Shown here one piece after another: positions 15,141 through 24,528 of a stretch of 64,000 nt of DNA. A program made the translations under genes and the position numbers. The stretch's first letter is position 1, and each line of letters starts with the position of its first letter. This DNA is from Bacteroidota bacterium (lineage in GTDB: Bacteria; Bacteroidota; Bacteroidia; Cytophagales; Cytophagaceae). Below the pieces are notes generated by a model, which was not told the origin of the DNA, made no database searches, and saw only the letters and a program-made list of their open reading frames with translations. Where the stretch lies: NCBI GenBank assembly GCA_023458555.1, contig JAEWYS010000011.1:25259-89258 (forward strand), in the 5' to 3' direction.

Positions 15141-15181
15141 TAAACAAGCAGAAAATTAAAAAAACAGGAATTTCATTTACA

Positions 15182-15322
15182 ATGGAGACTGGTCTGAATG
15201 CGCATAAAGCTACCTCTGACAGGATTCTTCTGCACGGTCACCGCATGGACAGTGTGTATGTCGAAAAGAGTTTTTTCAAACGCCTTAAAACAAATTATTT
15301 CCAGGAAAATAGGATTATATAA
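15182..15322 (+). CDS. Small ORF divergent from lanA (doubtful)
   Basis: A 46-codon frame from ATG, divergent from the lanthipeptide precursor and downstream of the operator pair. The translation is charged and non-repetitive (for example HGHRMDSVYVEKSFFKRL) and matches nothing I recognise. Position alone suggests possible co-regulation. It could equally be a gene remnant or chance frame. Confidence 0.2.
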   Translation: METGLNAHKATSDRILLHGHRMDSVYVEKSFFKRLKTNYFQENRII

Positions 15323-15332
15323 TTTATCTGCC

Positions 15333-15568
15333 TATCTTTGGCGCAGTAATATCGTTTGAACAATCCCTCCTTAGTAAGGTTTTCTGTTACAACCTTCTTA
15401 CTCACTCAGCAAATTAATACATGAGTATTATGTGTTCGATGAACACCGGTGATCAACATCGAAGGCTGTAAAACTAATTTTCACAATAGAAGAAGACTTT
15501 TTTGTTTATCTGCTTTAACCGAAGCCATTCACTAAATCAGCCCTTTTCTTTTTTAAACAAACCCAATT
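15333..15568 (+). promoter_or_regulatory. Promoter and long structured 5' leader of rhlE
   Basis: A -7-like TATCTTTG (15333-15340) lies about 230 nt before the helicase ATG. The leader can form at least two stem-loops: AGTAAGGTT with AACCTT-C-TTACT (15373-15402), and TTCGATG with CATCGAA (15435-15463), whose loop contains the palindrome CACCGGTG. Long structured leaders are typical of cold-shock mRNAs. Regulation by temperature is inference. Confidence 0.5.
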
Positions 15569-16828
15569 ATGCCGACCTTCAAAGAACTTCAGGTTATCTC
15601 TCCCATTCTAAAAGCACTGGAAGAAAAAAACTATACAAATCCCACTCCTGTCCAGCAGACAACAATTCCTTATATCCTCAGCAAGAAGGATATATTAGGG
15701 TGCGCACAGACAGGTACAGGCAAAACCGCAGCTTTCTCTATTCCGATACTGCAATTACTGCACAATACCAGCAGCACAGGCCCGAAAAAAATCAGCGCAT
15801 TGATTCTTGCTCCGACTCGTGAGCTGGCCTCTCAGATCGGAGAAAATATTGCTGCCTATGGAAAATATACCACATGCAGATATACTGTAATCTATGGCGG
15901 AGTACCGCAGGCAAAGCAGGTGAAAGCAATCAGTAACGGAGTTGATATTGTAATTGCCACACCCGGCAGATTAAAAGACCTGATGATACAGGGATATATT
16001 GATCTGAACCACGTTGAGATACTCGTACTGGACGAGGCCGACAGAATGCTTGATATGGGCTTTATCAATGATATAAAGTTTATACAATCCAGAATGCCTC
16101 AAAGAAAACAATCTGTTTTCTTTACCGCCACCCTGTCGGATTCAATAAAAAAACTGGCCGGAAATATCCTGACTGCTCCGGTACATATCAATATAAAGCC
16201 GGCTGAGTCCGCCCAAAACAACATAGAGCAATTTGTTTACTTCGTAGAAAAACAGAACAAGAAAAAGCTGTTGTTTCACCTTTTTGAAAGCAAGGAGCTT
16301 TCCAATGTTCTCATATTCACGAAAACAAAGCACGGAGCCGACCGGCTATCCTCTGACCTGAATAAAATAGGTATTAAGGCAGATGCATTGCATGGCGGGA
16401 AGTCTCAGAACGCACGCAACCGTTCACTTGCCGGTTTCAAATCGGGACAAAACAGCGCACTCGTTGTAACAGATATCGCTGCCCGGGGCATTGACATAGA
16501 AAAACTGGCCTTGGTGATTAATTACGACATTCCCGGCGAATCGGAAACGTATGTTCACAGAATCGGAAGAACCGGAAGAGCAGGTGAAAACGGGCATGCC
16601 ATTTCCTTCTGCGATAGTGAGGAATTAAATCATTTTAACAAAATCAATAAGCTGGCAAACAATACGATCACAACAATTGATACACATCCGTTTTCCACCG
16701 GACACACTACCTCTGCTCTGTCAGCCCAGATGATGCCACAGGAAAAAAGCAAAAGAAAGGTAAATGACTGGCTGCGCAACAGAAGAATTTCAGGCATCTA
16801 TACCTCTGTCAAAAGGAGACTTTCCTAA
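15569..16828 (+). CDS. rhlE: DEAD-box RNA helicase, RhlE type
   Basis: A 419-residue ATP-dependent RNA helicase. The Q motif (PTPVQQTTIP), Walker A (AQTGTGKT), Ia (PTRELASQI), II (DEADRMLDMGF), III (FTATLSD), the GIDIEKLALVINYD region and VI (HRIGRTGRAG) are all present and in order, so the enzyme should be active. The length and short C-terminus suit the RhlE subgroup, involved in ribosome assembly and mRNA unwinding at low temperature. A long structured leader precedes it. A small basic protein and a CspA-type protein follow on the same strand, so this looks like a cold-shock unit. The symbol is a subgroup assignment from similarity, not proof of orthology. Confidence 0.92.
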   Translation: MPTFKELQVISPILKALEEKNYTNPTPVQQTTIPYILSKKDILGCAQTGTGKTAAFSIPILQLLHNTSSTGPKKISALILAPTRELASQIGENIAAYGKYTTCRYTVIYGGVPQAKQVKAISNGVDIVIATPGRLKDLMIQGYIDLNHVEILVLDEADRMLDMGFINDIKFIQSRMPQRKQSVFFTATLSDSIKKLAGNILTAPVHINIKPAESAQNNIEQFVYFVEKQNKKKLLFHLFESKELSNVLIFTKTKHGADRLSSDLNKIGIKADALHGGKSQNARNRSLAGFKSGQNSALVVTDIAARGIDIEKLALVINYDIPGESETYVHRIGRTGRAGENGHAISFCDSEELNHFNKINKLANNTITTIDTHPFSTGHTTSALSAQMMPQEKSKRKVNDWLRNRRISGIYTSVKRRLS

Positions 16829-16850
16829 GTTTTATTTAAAGACCTGTTTA

Positions 16851-17102
16851 ATGAATAAACGAAATAAAAAGCTGATACAAAAAAAGAACATATTAAGTAA
16901 AAAAATAAAGAATATAAAAAACATTCAGAGCGATCTGGTTCTTAAAAATATCCTGCTGGACTCAAAAAGAGAAGAGCTGGAGCAGAAAAAGCTGGCTATT
17001 GAGCGATTAATTTCCTATTCAGGCTCATCCGGCATCCCTAATCAAAAGATAGTGATCCGGACAGAAAGCACAGCGCTTTCATTCAGATTATATCACAATT
17101 AA
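16851..17102 (+). CDS. Small Lys-rich coiled-coil protein
   Basis: An 83-residue very basic protein beginning MNKRNKKLIQKKNILSKK, mostly predicted helix with a heptad-like coiled coil (about 20-55). An open frame extends upstream to 16764 inside the helicase gene, but ATG 16851, 22 nt after the helicase stop, is the natural start. It lies between the helicase and the cold-shock protein genes. Small basic proteins of this kind often accompany rhlE and csp genes in Bacteroidota. I do not know its function. RNA binding is a guess from charge and context. Confidence 0.6.
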   Translation: MNKRNKKLIQKKNILSKKIKNIKNIQSDLVLKNILLDSKREELEQKKLAIERLISYSGSSGIPNQKIVIRTESTALSFRLYHN

Positions 17103-17141
17103 CTGGAAAAACAATTTATTAATACAAAAAAACAAAAAACG

Positions 17142-17342
17142 ATGCAAAATAAAGGCACTGTCAAATTTTTTAACGATGCAAAAGGCTTTGGATTTATCAT
17201 ACCTGACAATTCCGGTGAAGCCGAAATCTTTGTCCACTCATCAGGACTGGTTGATCAGATCCGTGAAAATGACAAAGTAACCTACGATGTAGAACGGGGA
17301 AAAAAAGGTCTGAACGCTGTCAATGTAACAAGAACCAATTAG
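17142..17342 (+). CDS. CspA-family cold-shock protein
   Basis: A 66-residue single OB-fold nucleic-acid chaperone. RNP1 (KGFGFI) and RNP2 (EIFVHSS) are intact, and the opening GTVKFFNDAKGFGFI is standard for the family. It binds single-stranded RNA and DNA and melts structured mRNA. It follows the helicase and small basic gene by 39 nt and is followed by a clear intrinsic terminator, so it closes the putative cold-shock operon. Confidence 0.95.
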   Translation: MQNKGTVKFFNDAKGFGFIIPDNSGEAEIFVHSSGLVDQIRENDKVTYDVERGKKGLNAVNVTRTN

Positions 17343-17373
17343 TCATTGCCCATAGCTATCAGTCGTATAGTAA

Positions 17374-17409
17374 GCTCCTGATGCCCGGTACGGCACAGGA
17401 GTTTTTTTT
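17374..17409 (+). terminator. Intrinsic terminator after csp
   Basis: CTCCTG (17375-17380) pairs with CAGGAG (17396-17401), followed by eight T residues. It ends the helicase-csp unit. Confidence 0.8.
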
Positions 17410-17540
17410 ACACCCTTATACAGATTTTCACCTTCCCTCCTGCATCGGACCATCACCTCCTCAAACCATTCACATGTAAAGTCAAATAACAAAATTTTCA
17501 GACACGAAGTTGTTCCTTTACAATTAACCGGAAGAACTTT

Positions 17541-18428
17541 ATGAAAAGCAATCGGCAACCTGACTTGAAATATCCTCAGCCTCCGTTTCCGGAGCAAAAA
17601 CAGCAGCATCCCGGCGTGGAAGCAAAGATGAGCCCCAGAGCTGACCATGGACAGGATACATACGAAGGCTCAGGCAAGCTTAAAGAAAAAATTGCTGTCA
17701 TTACCGGCGGAGACTCCGGCATCGGCAAAGCAGTCGCTATAGCTTTTGCCAGAGAGGGAGCGGATATCGTCCTGAGCTATTTAAATGACATGGAAGACGA
17801 AGACGCCCGTGACACCGCCGGCTATGTTGAAAAAGCAGGACGATCCTGCCTTCTTATCAAAGGCGATATCACCAGTGAAGAGCATTGCAGGTCAATTATC
17901 GATCAGACCGTACGGCGTTTTGGCAGAGTGGATATTCTGGTCAACAATGCCGCTTTTCATATGTCCCGGAAATCACTGGAAGATATCCCTTCCGATGAAT
18001 GGCGGCATACATTTGAAGTAAATGTGCATAGTATATTCTATCTGTGCAAAGCGGCAGTACCTCACATGAAGCCAGGCAGTTCCATTATCAATACCACATC
18101 CGTCAATACGTATTACCCCTCCGACGATCTGCTGCCCTATGCCGCTACCAAAGCAGCTGTTGAAAATTTTACGGCAAATCTGAGTAAGATTCTGCTCAGC
18201 CAGGAAAAAGGTATCCGTGTAAACGCTGTAGCTCCCGGGCCTGTATGGACTCCACTAATCACCTCCACCAAATGGGAAGATGCACCGACATTCGGAGAGG
18301 ATACCCCGGTCGGACGTCCCGGACAACCGGCAGAGATTGCCCCTGCATTTGTATTTCTTGCCTCCGGCGAAAGCAGCTATATATCCGGAGCTACCATACC
18401 TGCAACCGGCGGCAGAGTGACCATTTGA
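17541..18428 (+). CDS. SDR-family NADP-dependent oxidoreductase (YghA-like)
   Basis: A 295-residue short-chain dehydrogenase. After a Pro/Gln-rich N-terminal extension (about residues 1-45) typical of the glucose/ribitol dehydrogenase-like SDR group, it has the cofactor motif TGGDSGIGKA, the NNA motif (VNNAAFH), catalytic Ser and the YAATKAA segment (Tyr-x3-Lys), and the APGPVWTPL region. Family members such as YghA reduce aldehydes and are often stress-induced. The start ATG at 17541 lies about 130 nt after the csp terminator, so it is a separate unit. An intrinsic terminator follows. Confidence 0.9.
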   Translation: MKSNRQPDLKYPQPPFPEQKQQHPGVEAKMSPRADHGQDTYEGSGKLKEKIAVITGGDSGIGKAVAIAFAREGADIVLSYLNDMEDEDARDTAGYVEKAGRSCLLIKGDITSEEHCRSIIDQTVRRFGRVDILVNNAAFHMSRKSLEDIPSDEWRHTFEVNVHSIFYLCKAAVPHMKPGSSIINTTSVNTYYPSDDLLPYAATKAAVENFTANLSKILLSQEKGIRVNAVAPGPVWTPLITSTKWEDAPTFGEDTPVGRPGQPAEIAPAFVFLASGESSYISGATIPATGGRVTI

Positions 18429-18477
18429 TCAGAACAAACTCTGGCAGCAAAACCAGCTCTTCTCATCTGCTAAAAGC

Positions 18478-18518
18478 TTTCTCCTATGCTCAAAACCGCA
18501 TAGGAGCCTTTTTTTTGA
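18478..18518 (+). terminator. Intrinsic terminator after SDR gene
   Basis: CTCCTATG (18481-18488) pairs with CATAGGAG (18499-18506) and is followed by CC and eight T residues. Confidence 0.85.
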
Positions 18519-18557
18519 ATCCGGCCCAGGGCCATCCGCTACAACATCCATCAGATT

Positions 18558-19082
18558 CTATTTCTTTGCCCCTTCTATTTCGTTTCCGTCTGCATCATAC
18601 AACCCTTTCTTCTCCTCGGAAGCCCTAAGCAGACCATTACCCGGATCCAGGTATCCGAGCTCGGCTACCGGCGTCAGAAAATACAGAGCAAGGAAGTTTA
18701 TTAAGCTCAGAAACACTGCTATTTCCAATTCACCCAAAGCCACTGCGATACCCATAGCTCCGGTATTCCATATACTGGCTGCCGTTACAAGGCCCTGTAC
18801 ATTGTTTTTGACTTTAAGAATTGCTCCTCCGCCAATAAAGCCTATTCCGCTCAGCAGGCCCTGAATAGCATTACCCAGTATAGAACTATTCTCTCCGGCA
18901 GCAATTCTGGCTATGAGCACAAAACCACAACTGGCCATACCAACAATCGGAAAAGTTCTGAAGCCGACACTTTGAGCGCCGATTCCGCGTTCCCATGCCA
19001 TCGGGATAGCAAGTATCAAAGCCACCAACAGTCTTACAAGATTTTGAAGTCCTTCCTCCCAATTTAATTCAAATAATTTCAT
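18558..19082 (-). CDS. MgtC/SapB-family membrane protein
   Basis: A 174-residue inner-membrane protein with about four to five transmembrane helices. Characteristic MgtC/SapB sequence is present: AIPMAWERG, VGFRTFPIVGMASCGFVLI, LSGIGFIGGGAILK and GLVTAASIWNTGAMG. MgtC proteins are linked to magnesium limitation and modulate the F-type ATPase in pathogens; in environmental bacteria the role is less clear. It lacks the long C-terminal cytoplasmic domain found in some homologues. It stands alone, convergent with the SDR gene. Confidence 0.9.
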   Translation of the reverse strand: MKLFELNWEEGLQNLVRLLVALILAIPMAWERGIGAQSVGFRTFPIVGMASCGFVLIARIAAGENSSILGNAIQGLLSGIGFIGGGAILKVKNNVQGLVTAASIWNTGAMGIAVALGELEIAVFLSLINFLALYFLTPVAELGYLDPGNGLLRASEEKKGLYDADGNEIEGAKK

Positions 19083-19470
19083 AAGTTTTGTATTTTAAAG
19101 TTTCATTTTAGTTGATACATCTAACAGGCACTCCTGTTATTTGTTGAACATTTCTGATGATCTGCTTCAGCAATACTGTACAATATCAATTCCGTCAACC
19201 GCTTATATTTTTATTAATTTTATTTTTCTTCCGGATTTCTGCAACAATCGGATTTTTCGTATAAAAAGTCCCGGAAGTTATACTGTTTTCTGTTCACACA
19301 ATATCCGCCCCCGAACACTTGTTCATATCATCCCGGATTTTTCCTTTACTCTACCCGGCCGGCAGCAAAACAATTAAAAGGTATATCTCTTTATTCTCTG
19401 TCAGGAAGGCCGGACTAACTGTAAAAATCAGCCCTTAGCTATAGGTAGTTAATCAAAACATGCAATCGAT
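19083..19470. other. Intergenic region without recognised gene
   Basis: About 390 bp between the divergent MgtC-family and aldo/keto reductase genes. It should carry both promoters, but I see no clear -7 box, repeat or plausible small gene; the open frame across 19141-19377 is low-complexity and unconvincing. Confidence 0.5.
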
Positions 19471-20463
19471 ATGAGCAATACTATTCTGAAAAAAGAACAC
19501 GAGCTTGGATTGGGCGGTGTCGCAATAGGCACTGCATTTGAAAACGTTACGGACGAACAATCGGAAAGAGTGCTGGAAGAGGCCTGGAGGCTCGGTATCC
19601 GCTACTATGATACATCACCATGGTACGGCCTCACCCGAAGCGAGCGGCGTTTCGGCAATTTCCTGAGAACAAAGCCCCGGGATCAGTATGTCTTTTCAAC
19701 CAAGGTGGGACGTCTGTTTTATCCTGTACCGGCAGACAACGTGCCGGCTACTATGTGGAAAAACCCTCTGCCCTTTGATTTTGAGCATATGTATACCGCC
19801 GATGCCGTAAAAAGGTCTATAGACGAAAGCCTGGAACGGAGCGCAGTGGGCCATATCGATATTGTCTATGTGCACGATCTTTCGGAAGACCAGGTAGGCG
19901 ACCGCTACGATTACTTTCTGAAGCAGGCAAGACAAGGCGCTTTCAAAGCGCTGTCCGATTTGCGTAGCCAGGGAGTGATCAAAGCATGGGGCATGGGCGT
20001 AAACAAGATTCAGCCGATCCTGGATTGTATAGACTCTGCCGATCCGGACATCTGTCTGTCGGCTACACAATATTCTATCCTGGAACATGAGGATGCAGCA
20101 GACAGACTATTGCCGGCAGTCAGAAAAGCAGGCGTAAAGCTGGTATCCGGTGCAGGCTATAATTCCGGTTTTATCGGTGGAAGACAGCGCTACAACTATA
20201 AGGAAGTAATTCCCAAAGGATTTGAAGAAAAAAGAGAAAAAATCGCATCCATAGCCCGAAAATACGACACTACAATCATACATGCTGCAATCCAGTTCGT
20301 ATTAGCAGCAGATGAGTTTGTTTCCATTATTCCGGGTGCCAGCACACCGGGACAGGTAAAAGACAATGTAAAGGGCTGGCAGGCCAGAATTCCAGATGCT
20401 TTTTGGAAAGAATTAAAAGACGAAGGCCTGATTTATAAAAATGCACAGGTGCCTGAAGATTGA
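19471..20463 (+). CDS. Aldo/keto reductase
   Basis: A 330-residue TIM-barrel NAD(P)H-dependent oxidoreductase. The catalytic tetrad is visible: Asp and Tyr in YYDTSPWYG, Lys in FSTKVGR and His in IVYVHDL, with the cofactor-site segment IIPGASTPGQVKDN near the C-terminus. The general layout (DTSPWYG with SERRFG) fits the D-threo-aldose/L-fucose/L-galactose dehydrogenase-like group, so a sugar aldehyde is a likely substrate; the exact one cannot be read from sequence. It is a single-gene unit followed by two hairpins. Confidence 0.9.
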   Translation: MSNTILKKEHELGLGGVAIGTAFENVTDEQSERVLEEAWRLGIRYYDTSPWYGLTRSERRFGNFLRTKPRDQYVFSTKVGRLFYPVPADNVPATMWKNPLPFDFEHMYTADAVKRSIDESLERSAVGHIDIVYVHDLSEDQVGDRYDYFLKQARQGAFKALSDLRSQGVIKAWGMGVNKIQPILDCIDSADPDICLSATQYSILEHEDAADRLLPAVRKAGVKLVSGAGYNSGFIGGRQRYNYKEVIPKGFEEKREKIASIARKYDTTIIHAAIQFVLAADEFVSIIPGASTPGQVKDNVKGWQARIPDAFWKELKDEGLIYKNAQVPED

Positions 20464-20499
20464 ACAAGAGACATTATTCAATCACTCTGTCCAGAACAT

Positions 20500-20544
20500 C
20501 CTGTAAACGTTATCCTGAAAGAGAAGGGTAACGTTTGCTACAGG
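20500..20544 (+). terminator. Imperfect hairpin after aldo/keto reductase
   Basis: CCTGTA (20500-20505) and AACGTTA (20506-20512) pair with TACAGG (20539-20544) and TAACGTT (20529-20535), with a 3-nt bulge. It lies 37 nt after the stop codon and lacks a long T-run, so it may be a 3' stabilising structure. Confidence 0.45.
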
Positions 20545-20679
20545 AAGTATACCCCAAAAATCTTTGTTTGTTTTTCCAATGCTGAATGCGAACTCATACA
20601 ACAGTCTGTTCGCCAATGCTCCTCTATATCGATCCGTTATATCTGATTTTAATAGTACAATACCGGCTGAGAAGAAAAC

Positions 20680-20725
20680 ACCAAAAGGCACAAGCGGATA
20701 GCCCGTACCTTTTGGTCGTCTTTTT
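20680..20725 (+). terminator. Intrinsic terminator
   Basis: ACCAAAAGG (20680-20688) pairs with CCTTTTGGT (20708-20716), then CGTCTTTTT. It separates the reductase from the convergent T9SS gene. No convincing gene lies in 20464-20763. Confidence 0.65.
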
Positions 20726-20763
20726 ACAACCCTTTAAATGGTTTGTATACTTGCACGAGGAAA

Positions 20764-22032
20764 TTATCGTGCAACAATAAATGATTTCACCGTATCTCCT
20801 ACCTTTACAAGATAGTGACCAGGTTGCAGATCAGATAAGCGCACTTCAAAGAGTTCATTTGTAATAATTCCCTGCTCCACAGTTCTACCGGTATAATCCA
20901 TGATGGCATAGATTTTACCAAAGGCGGCGGTTTCTCCGGAAGAGATTTTTAAGACATCCGACACAGGATTGGGATATATGGTCAGTTGTAACTCATTCCC
21001 TGATCTTCCTGACAGATTCGTAACATTACCATCCACCATTGTCCGGTAGATGCCTTTCAGGCTTTTGGCATATACATAGCCTTTCCAATAAGTCAGGGAG
21101 CTAAATTGGGTTGTTTGTGGCAAACCGTCACTATATAAAACAAAGTTGCTTACATTAGCACCGGCTTTGTATGCAAGCTCAGTTCTTCCGTTGCCTCCCT
21201 GATACGTCGTAAGTGAAATCAAGAGCTCTCCGCTTTCAAGCTGAAAAAGAGAACTGGCAAAATATCCGCCATAGTCAAAAGTTGAGTTTGGTATGGTTAC
21301 CAGAGTCCAGTCACTTCCGTTGTCCGAATAAGCGATTTTATTGTCTTCACTATGTATGTATATTCTGTTTCCATCATTGCCGTACACCAAAGCCCCGTTA
21401 TATGGAAAAAGAGCAGTAGTAGCCCAGACTCTTGTCTTTGTCCGTCCGTTGTCTGATACTTTCCAAAGTCCTGTAGAGTCAGCATCCGAAATTCTGAGTG
21501 ATACATACATATCATTATTTTTGTCAAAGCCGACAAGGCTTATAGTACCATTCGTGGACCAGAAACGGGAAAAAGTTTCGCCTGCATCTTCGGATACCTC
21601 TATCGTATATCGGTCATTGATATATATCTTGTCATTGACTTTATCAAGCAGGTAGCTGCTTTTGGAACTTTTTCGAATCCACTGCCCGTTTTCCTGGTTC
21701 TTCTTTCTGAATCCGTTCTGAGCAGCAAACGGTGTATTACTCACAAGGTATTCATTGCCTTTATGACGATTGTAATCGTAGCAGCCGTATGCTCCGTCTA
21801 TTGTCTTTGCTGAATCCAGTACTACTCCGGGTGTAACAGACCGATACAGATAATTTACGTAGGTAGTAGCTCCCGAAGGAACATTGCGCGTAAAATAAAG
21901 TGTGTCGTTTATTACCTTCAAATCTCTTGTATCCCATTCCTGTCCATATACAAGCTCCCAGTCCTGAGCAAAACTGTGATTAATACAAAGAGAGAGCAGT
22001 AATAAATGGAAAACAGTAAAGCTTTTTTTCAT
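20764..22032 (-). CDS. T9SS-exported beta-rich protein
   Basis: A 422-residue secreted protein with a signal peptide (LLLLSLCINHSFAQDWE) and a C-terminal sorting domain starting at LTIYPNPVSDVLKIS. The middle contains degenerate BNR/Asp-box-like strands (VSEDAGETFSRFW, VSDNGRTKTRVW, YSDNGSDWTLV), suggesting a propeller related to the 13-repeat protein at the left end but with fewer, weaker repeats. No enzyme motif is recognised. It is a single gene. The next gene upstream, an unknown secreted protein, is about 80 nt away and could share its transcript. Confidence 0.8.
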   Translation of the reverse strand: MKKSFTVFHLLLLSLCINHSFAQDWELVYGQEWDTRDLKVINDTLYFTRNVPSGATTYVNYLYRSVTPGVVLDSAKTIDGAYGCYDYNRHKGNEYLVSNTPFAAQNGFRKKNQENGQWIRKSSKSSYLLDKVNDKIYINDRYTIEVSEDAGETFSRFWSTNGTISLVGFDKNNDMYVSLRISDADSTGLWKVSDNGRTKTRVWATTALFPYNGALVYGNDGNRIYIHSEDNKIAYSDNGSDWTLVTIPNSTFDYGGYFASSLFQLESGELLISLTTYQGGNGRTELAYKAGANVSNFVLYSDGLPQTTQFSSLTYWKGYVYAKSLKGIYRTMVDGNVTNLSGRSGNELQLTIYPNPVSDVLKISSGETAAFGKIYAIMDYTGRTVEQGIITNELFEVRLSDLQPGHYLVKVGDTVKSFIVAR

Positions 22033-22115
22033 AGTCAGTTATTTTAAATTACAGAACATACATAACATCACTCAGGCACAAAACCGATAAAAAACTCATA
22101 TCGAGCGGTCTGCTA

Positions 22116-23153
22116 TTAGTTATTGGCTTTGATATAAGCAAGCAGGTAATCGTTGTACTTATCCAGCGCATTGAGTACCGCCTCTTTATAGGCTTTAGGA
22201 TCGGCGTAGATCACAAACGTATTTTCAGATACACCGCGTCCGCTTTTGACGATACCGCCTGAAAACATACTGGCCATATCACCTGCAAAAGCGCTCTTGA
22301 ATTTTTTCATACTTTCAGGCATTCCTTTCGCTTTGTCCAGTTCCGCGACATAGGGAATATCAGACACAATTGCATTACCAGTCTGCAACAACGCATTGCA
22401 ATAACTCCAGTTACCACCAGTAAATTTGGCATAAGTGCCATCGCCTTTAAACTGCTTGCCCAAGGACGCGGAGGTGATACCTTCTATTCTGATGACAGGC
22501 TGAATTTCTGTCTCGAACTTATCGGACCGATAGCCCCAAAGATCTGTAGTTCCTCTTTTGATGGTCTGGTCGATATCAATAAAATCAACGGTGATAAACA
22601 ACTGACCTGCGGGTATTTTCAGATCATTTCCCAAAGAGGAATGCGCTCCCGTCATTCCGGTAGGATATTCGATATAAGGAGCATTATTGGCCGTAAAGAT
22701 TTTAGCGATTCCCCAATTCTTTTTTTCGGTTTCACGCGCAAGACCAGCATTATTGTCCACCAGTTTCTGATACGCCTTGTTATTTTTATATGCTTCGCTG
22801 AGCGAAAATCCGTTTTCCTTCAATTTCGCTTCCAGTCTTTTATAATACTCATCCGTTATTTCCTGAAGAAAACCATCTTCAATACCCTCAAGGAATCCCC
22901 AAGTGATGACATTACCGACACCACGTTTTTCCTGTTCCTGACGGGTTGCCAGCTTAAACTGCAGATTGACACTGGTGAGCGCTACTTCACCGGCCTTTTT
23001 GAAAGGAGCGCGATGTGTACCTTTAGGAGCGAACATTTTTTTCACTTCCTTGTCGGAAACCTGCGCTCTGACAGACGACTGAAATAACAGACAAAAAGCC
23101 GCTCCAATGACGCATACAAACATTTTGCTTTGAAAGAATAATTGATTTCTCAT
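22116..23153 (-). CDS. Secreted protein of unknown family
   Basis: A 345-residue protein with a signal peptide (CVIGAAFCLLFQSSVRAQ) and no T9SS tail or lipobox, so probably periplasmic. The mature part is Lys/Glu-rich with a helical section (EITDEYYKRLEAKLKENGF) and a beta-rich section with GQLFITVDFIDIDQ. I do not recognise the family. It lies directly upstream of the T9SS gene on the same strand, so they may form a two-gene unit. Confidence 0.65.
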   Translation of the reverse strand: MRNQLFFQSKMFVCVIGAAFCLLFQSSVRAQVSDKEVKKMFAPKGTHRAPFKKAGEVALTSVNLQFKLATRQEQEKRGVGNVITWGFLEGIEDGFLQEITDEYYKRLEAKLKENGFSLSEAYKNNKAYQKLVDNNAGLARETEKKNWGIAKIFTANNAPYIEYPTGMTGAHSSLGNDLKIPAGQLFITVDFIDIDQTIKRGTTDLWGYRSDKFETEIQPVIRIEGITSASLGKQFKGDGTYAKFTGGNWSYCNALLQTGNAIVSDIPYVAELDKAKGMPESMKKFKSAFAGDMASMFSGGIVKSGRGVSENTFVIYADPKAYKEAVLNALDKYNDYLLAYIKANN

Positions 23154-23427
23154 GGTTATTTATGTGATAAAATCCAGTTAAAGCAGCTTCTGCCGCATCA
23201 AACACAAATTGTATTTTTTTATTAAAATCAGTTTTCAGAGGTTGTACCAAACACTGTAATCCGAGATTATTTCACCAAACAGGTACGACGTATAGCGGAT
23301 GATACCGCTCTGATGAAAATAATACTGGAGATAGAGAAAGAACATAGTAATTTCATAGCCTTTATTAAATTATCCGGAAGCAAAAATAAGGGCTCAGAAA
23401 TGTAAAAAAGTCAAATATTATAGGTCT

Positions 23428-24528
23428 TTACATCTTTTCCAGCTCTTTTTTGCGGAATTCACTGGGTGTGCATCCTGTTATTTTCTTAAATGCGGTATTA
23501 AAGGTGGCTTTTGTATTAAACCCACTTTCGTATCCGATCGCTTCAAGTTTCAGATGTCCATTTTCTATAATCATTTTCCGGGCTTCTTTCACACGATAGT
23601 CATTCACAAAATCTGAAAAATTTTTCCGGTGTTGCTGATTGATGATTTGAGAAAGGTGATGATGTTTAACGTTGATCTCCCTGGCAAGAGTCTGAAGCGT
23701 TAGATCGGGTTGAAGATAAAGCTTATTTTGTTCCATAACACGGCAGAGCTCCTCATTGAGTCGAAGAGCCTCTCCCTCATCCAGGCTTGAATTGGTATAC
23801 TTAGGTTTATTTTCTTTCAGTCCTCCGTCTTCAAACGAAGCACTGTTCCATTTCTGACCTAAAAATCTATATATAATAATGACATACAAAACACCGGAAA
23901 CCAGAGGAAGTATTTCTACATATATTGGTGGCAAAGGAAGCAGATAAATTGCCGCGCCAAAAAAGCCAAAGGCCAGCAACATAATGGTATATTTCAGCAG
24001 CCAGAGACAGTTGTCCTTAAAAACCCCTGATATCTTATCTTTTCTATTATAAAGTAAAACGATCACATAGATAAAAAAGGTCTGAATGTATGGGTAAAAC
24101 AACCAGTCGCTGATCTGATAATCCTGTATATAGACGGATTGTATAAGATCTATATAAGCGAGCTGCTCCTCAGAACTTTTAAAATGAAACTTTGCATAGT
24201 AGCAAAACACCAAGAGGCCGGGAATGAGCAGCACATATTGTTTCCAGTTATACATCAGCTTTTCTCCTGTCACTTCCCTCACATACCACAGATATAAGGG
24301 AGCAAGCCAGAACCCTACAGCCCAGTCCAGATCAATCAAATAAGGAAAATCATATATCCAGCCAGTGGACTTAAGAGCAAAAGAAAGCGATATGACTGAT
24401 AAAAAAATAAGAAATAATCCCAGATGAAAATTAGCACGTCCGATACCTTCTTTCGTTCTGATTAAAAAAAAGATACCGAAAATCAAACAATGAAAAACGA
24501 TGGCAAGGTTGATATAAGCGAATAACAT
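23428..24528 (-). CDS. AraC-family regulator with membrane sensor domain
   Basis: A 366-residue protein. About seven hydrophobic helices occupy the first 230 residues, followed by a cytoplasmic linker and a C-terminal AraC/XylS double helix-turn-helix (about 275-366: LQTLAREINVKHHHLSQIIN, GFNTKATFNTAFKKITGCTPSEFR). Such membrane-bound AraC proteins are common in Bacteroidota and are thought to pass an envelope or ligand signal directly to DNA. The frame can be opened from TTG 24537, but ATG 24528 is preferred. It is a single gene; its target is not evident. Confidence 0.88.
   Translation of the reverse strand: MLFAYINLAIVFHCLIFGIFFLIRTKEGIGRANFHLGLFLIFLSVISLSFALKSTGWIYDFPYLIDLDWAVGFWLAPLYLWYVREVTGEKLMYNWKQYVLLIPGLLVFCYYAKFHFKSSEEQLAYIDLIQSVYIQDYQISDWLFYPYIQTFFIYVIVLLYNRKDKISGVFKDNCLWLLKYTIMLLAFGFFGAAIYLLPLPPIYVEILPLVSGVLYVIIIYRFLGQKWNSASFEDGGLKENKPKYTNSSLDEGEALRLNEELCRVMEQNKLYLQPDLTLQTLAREINVKHHHLSQIINQQHRKNFSDFVNDYRVKEARKMIIENGHLKLEAIGYESGFNTKATFNTAFKKITGCTPSEFRKKELEKM

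Noticed and set aside
20482..20691. 69-codon minus-strand frame
   Set aside because: It covers two hairpins and has no homology I recognise; more likely the terminator region of the aldo/keto reductase.
20765..20790. TGCAACA-like half site resembling the lan operator
   Set aside because: Only one arm is present (TGCAACAATAAATGA), and it lies inside the coding end of a T9SS gene.
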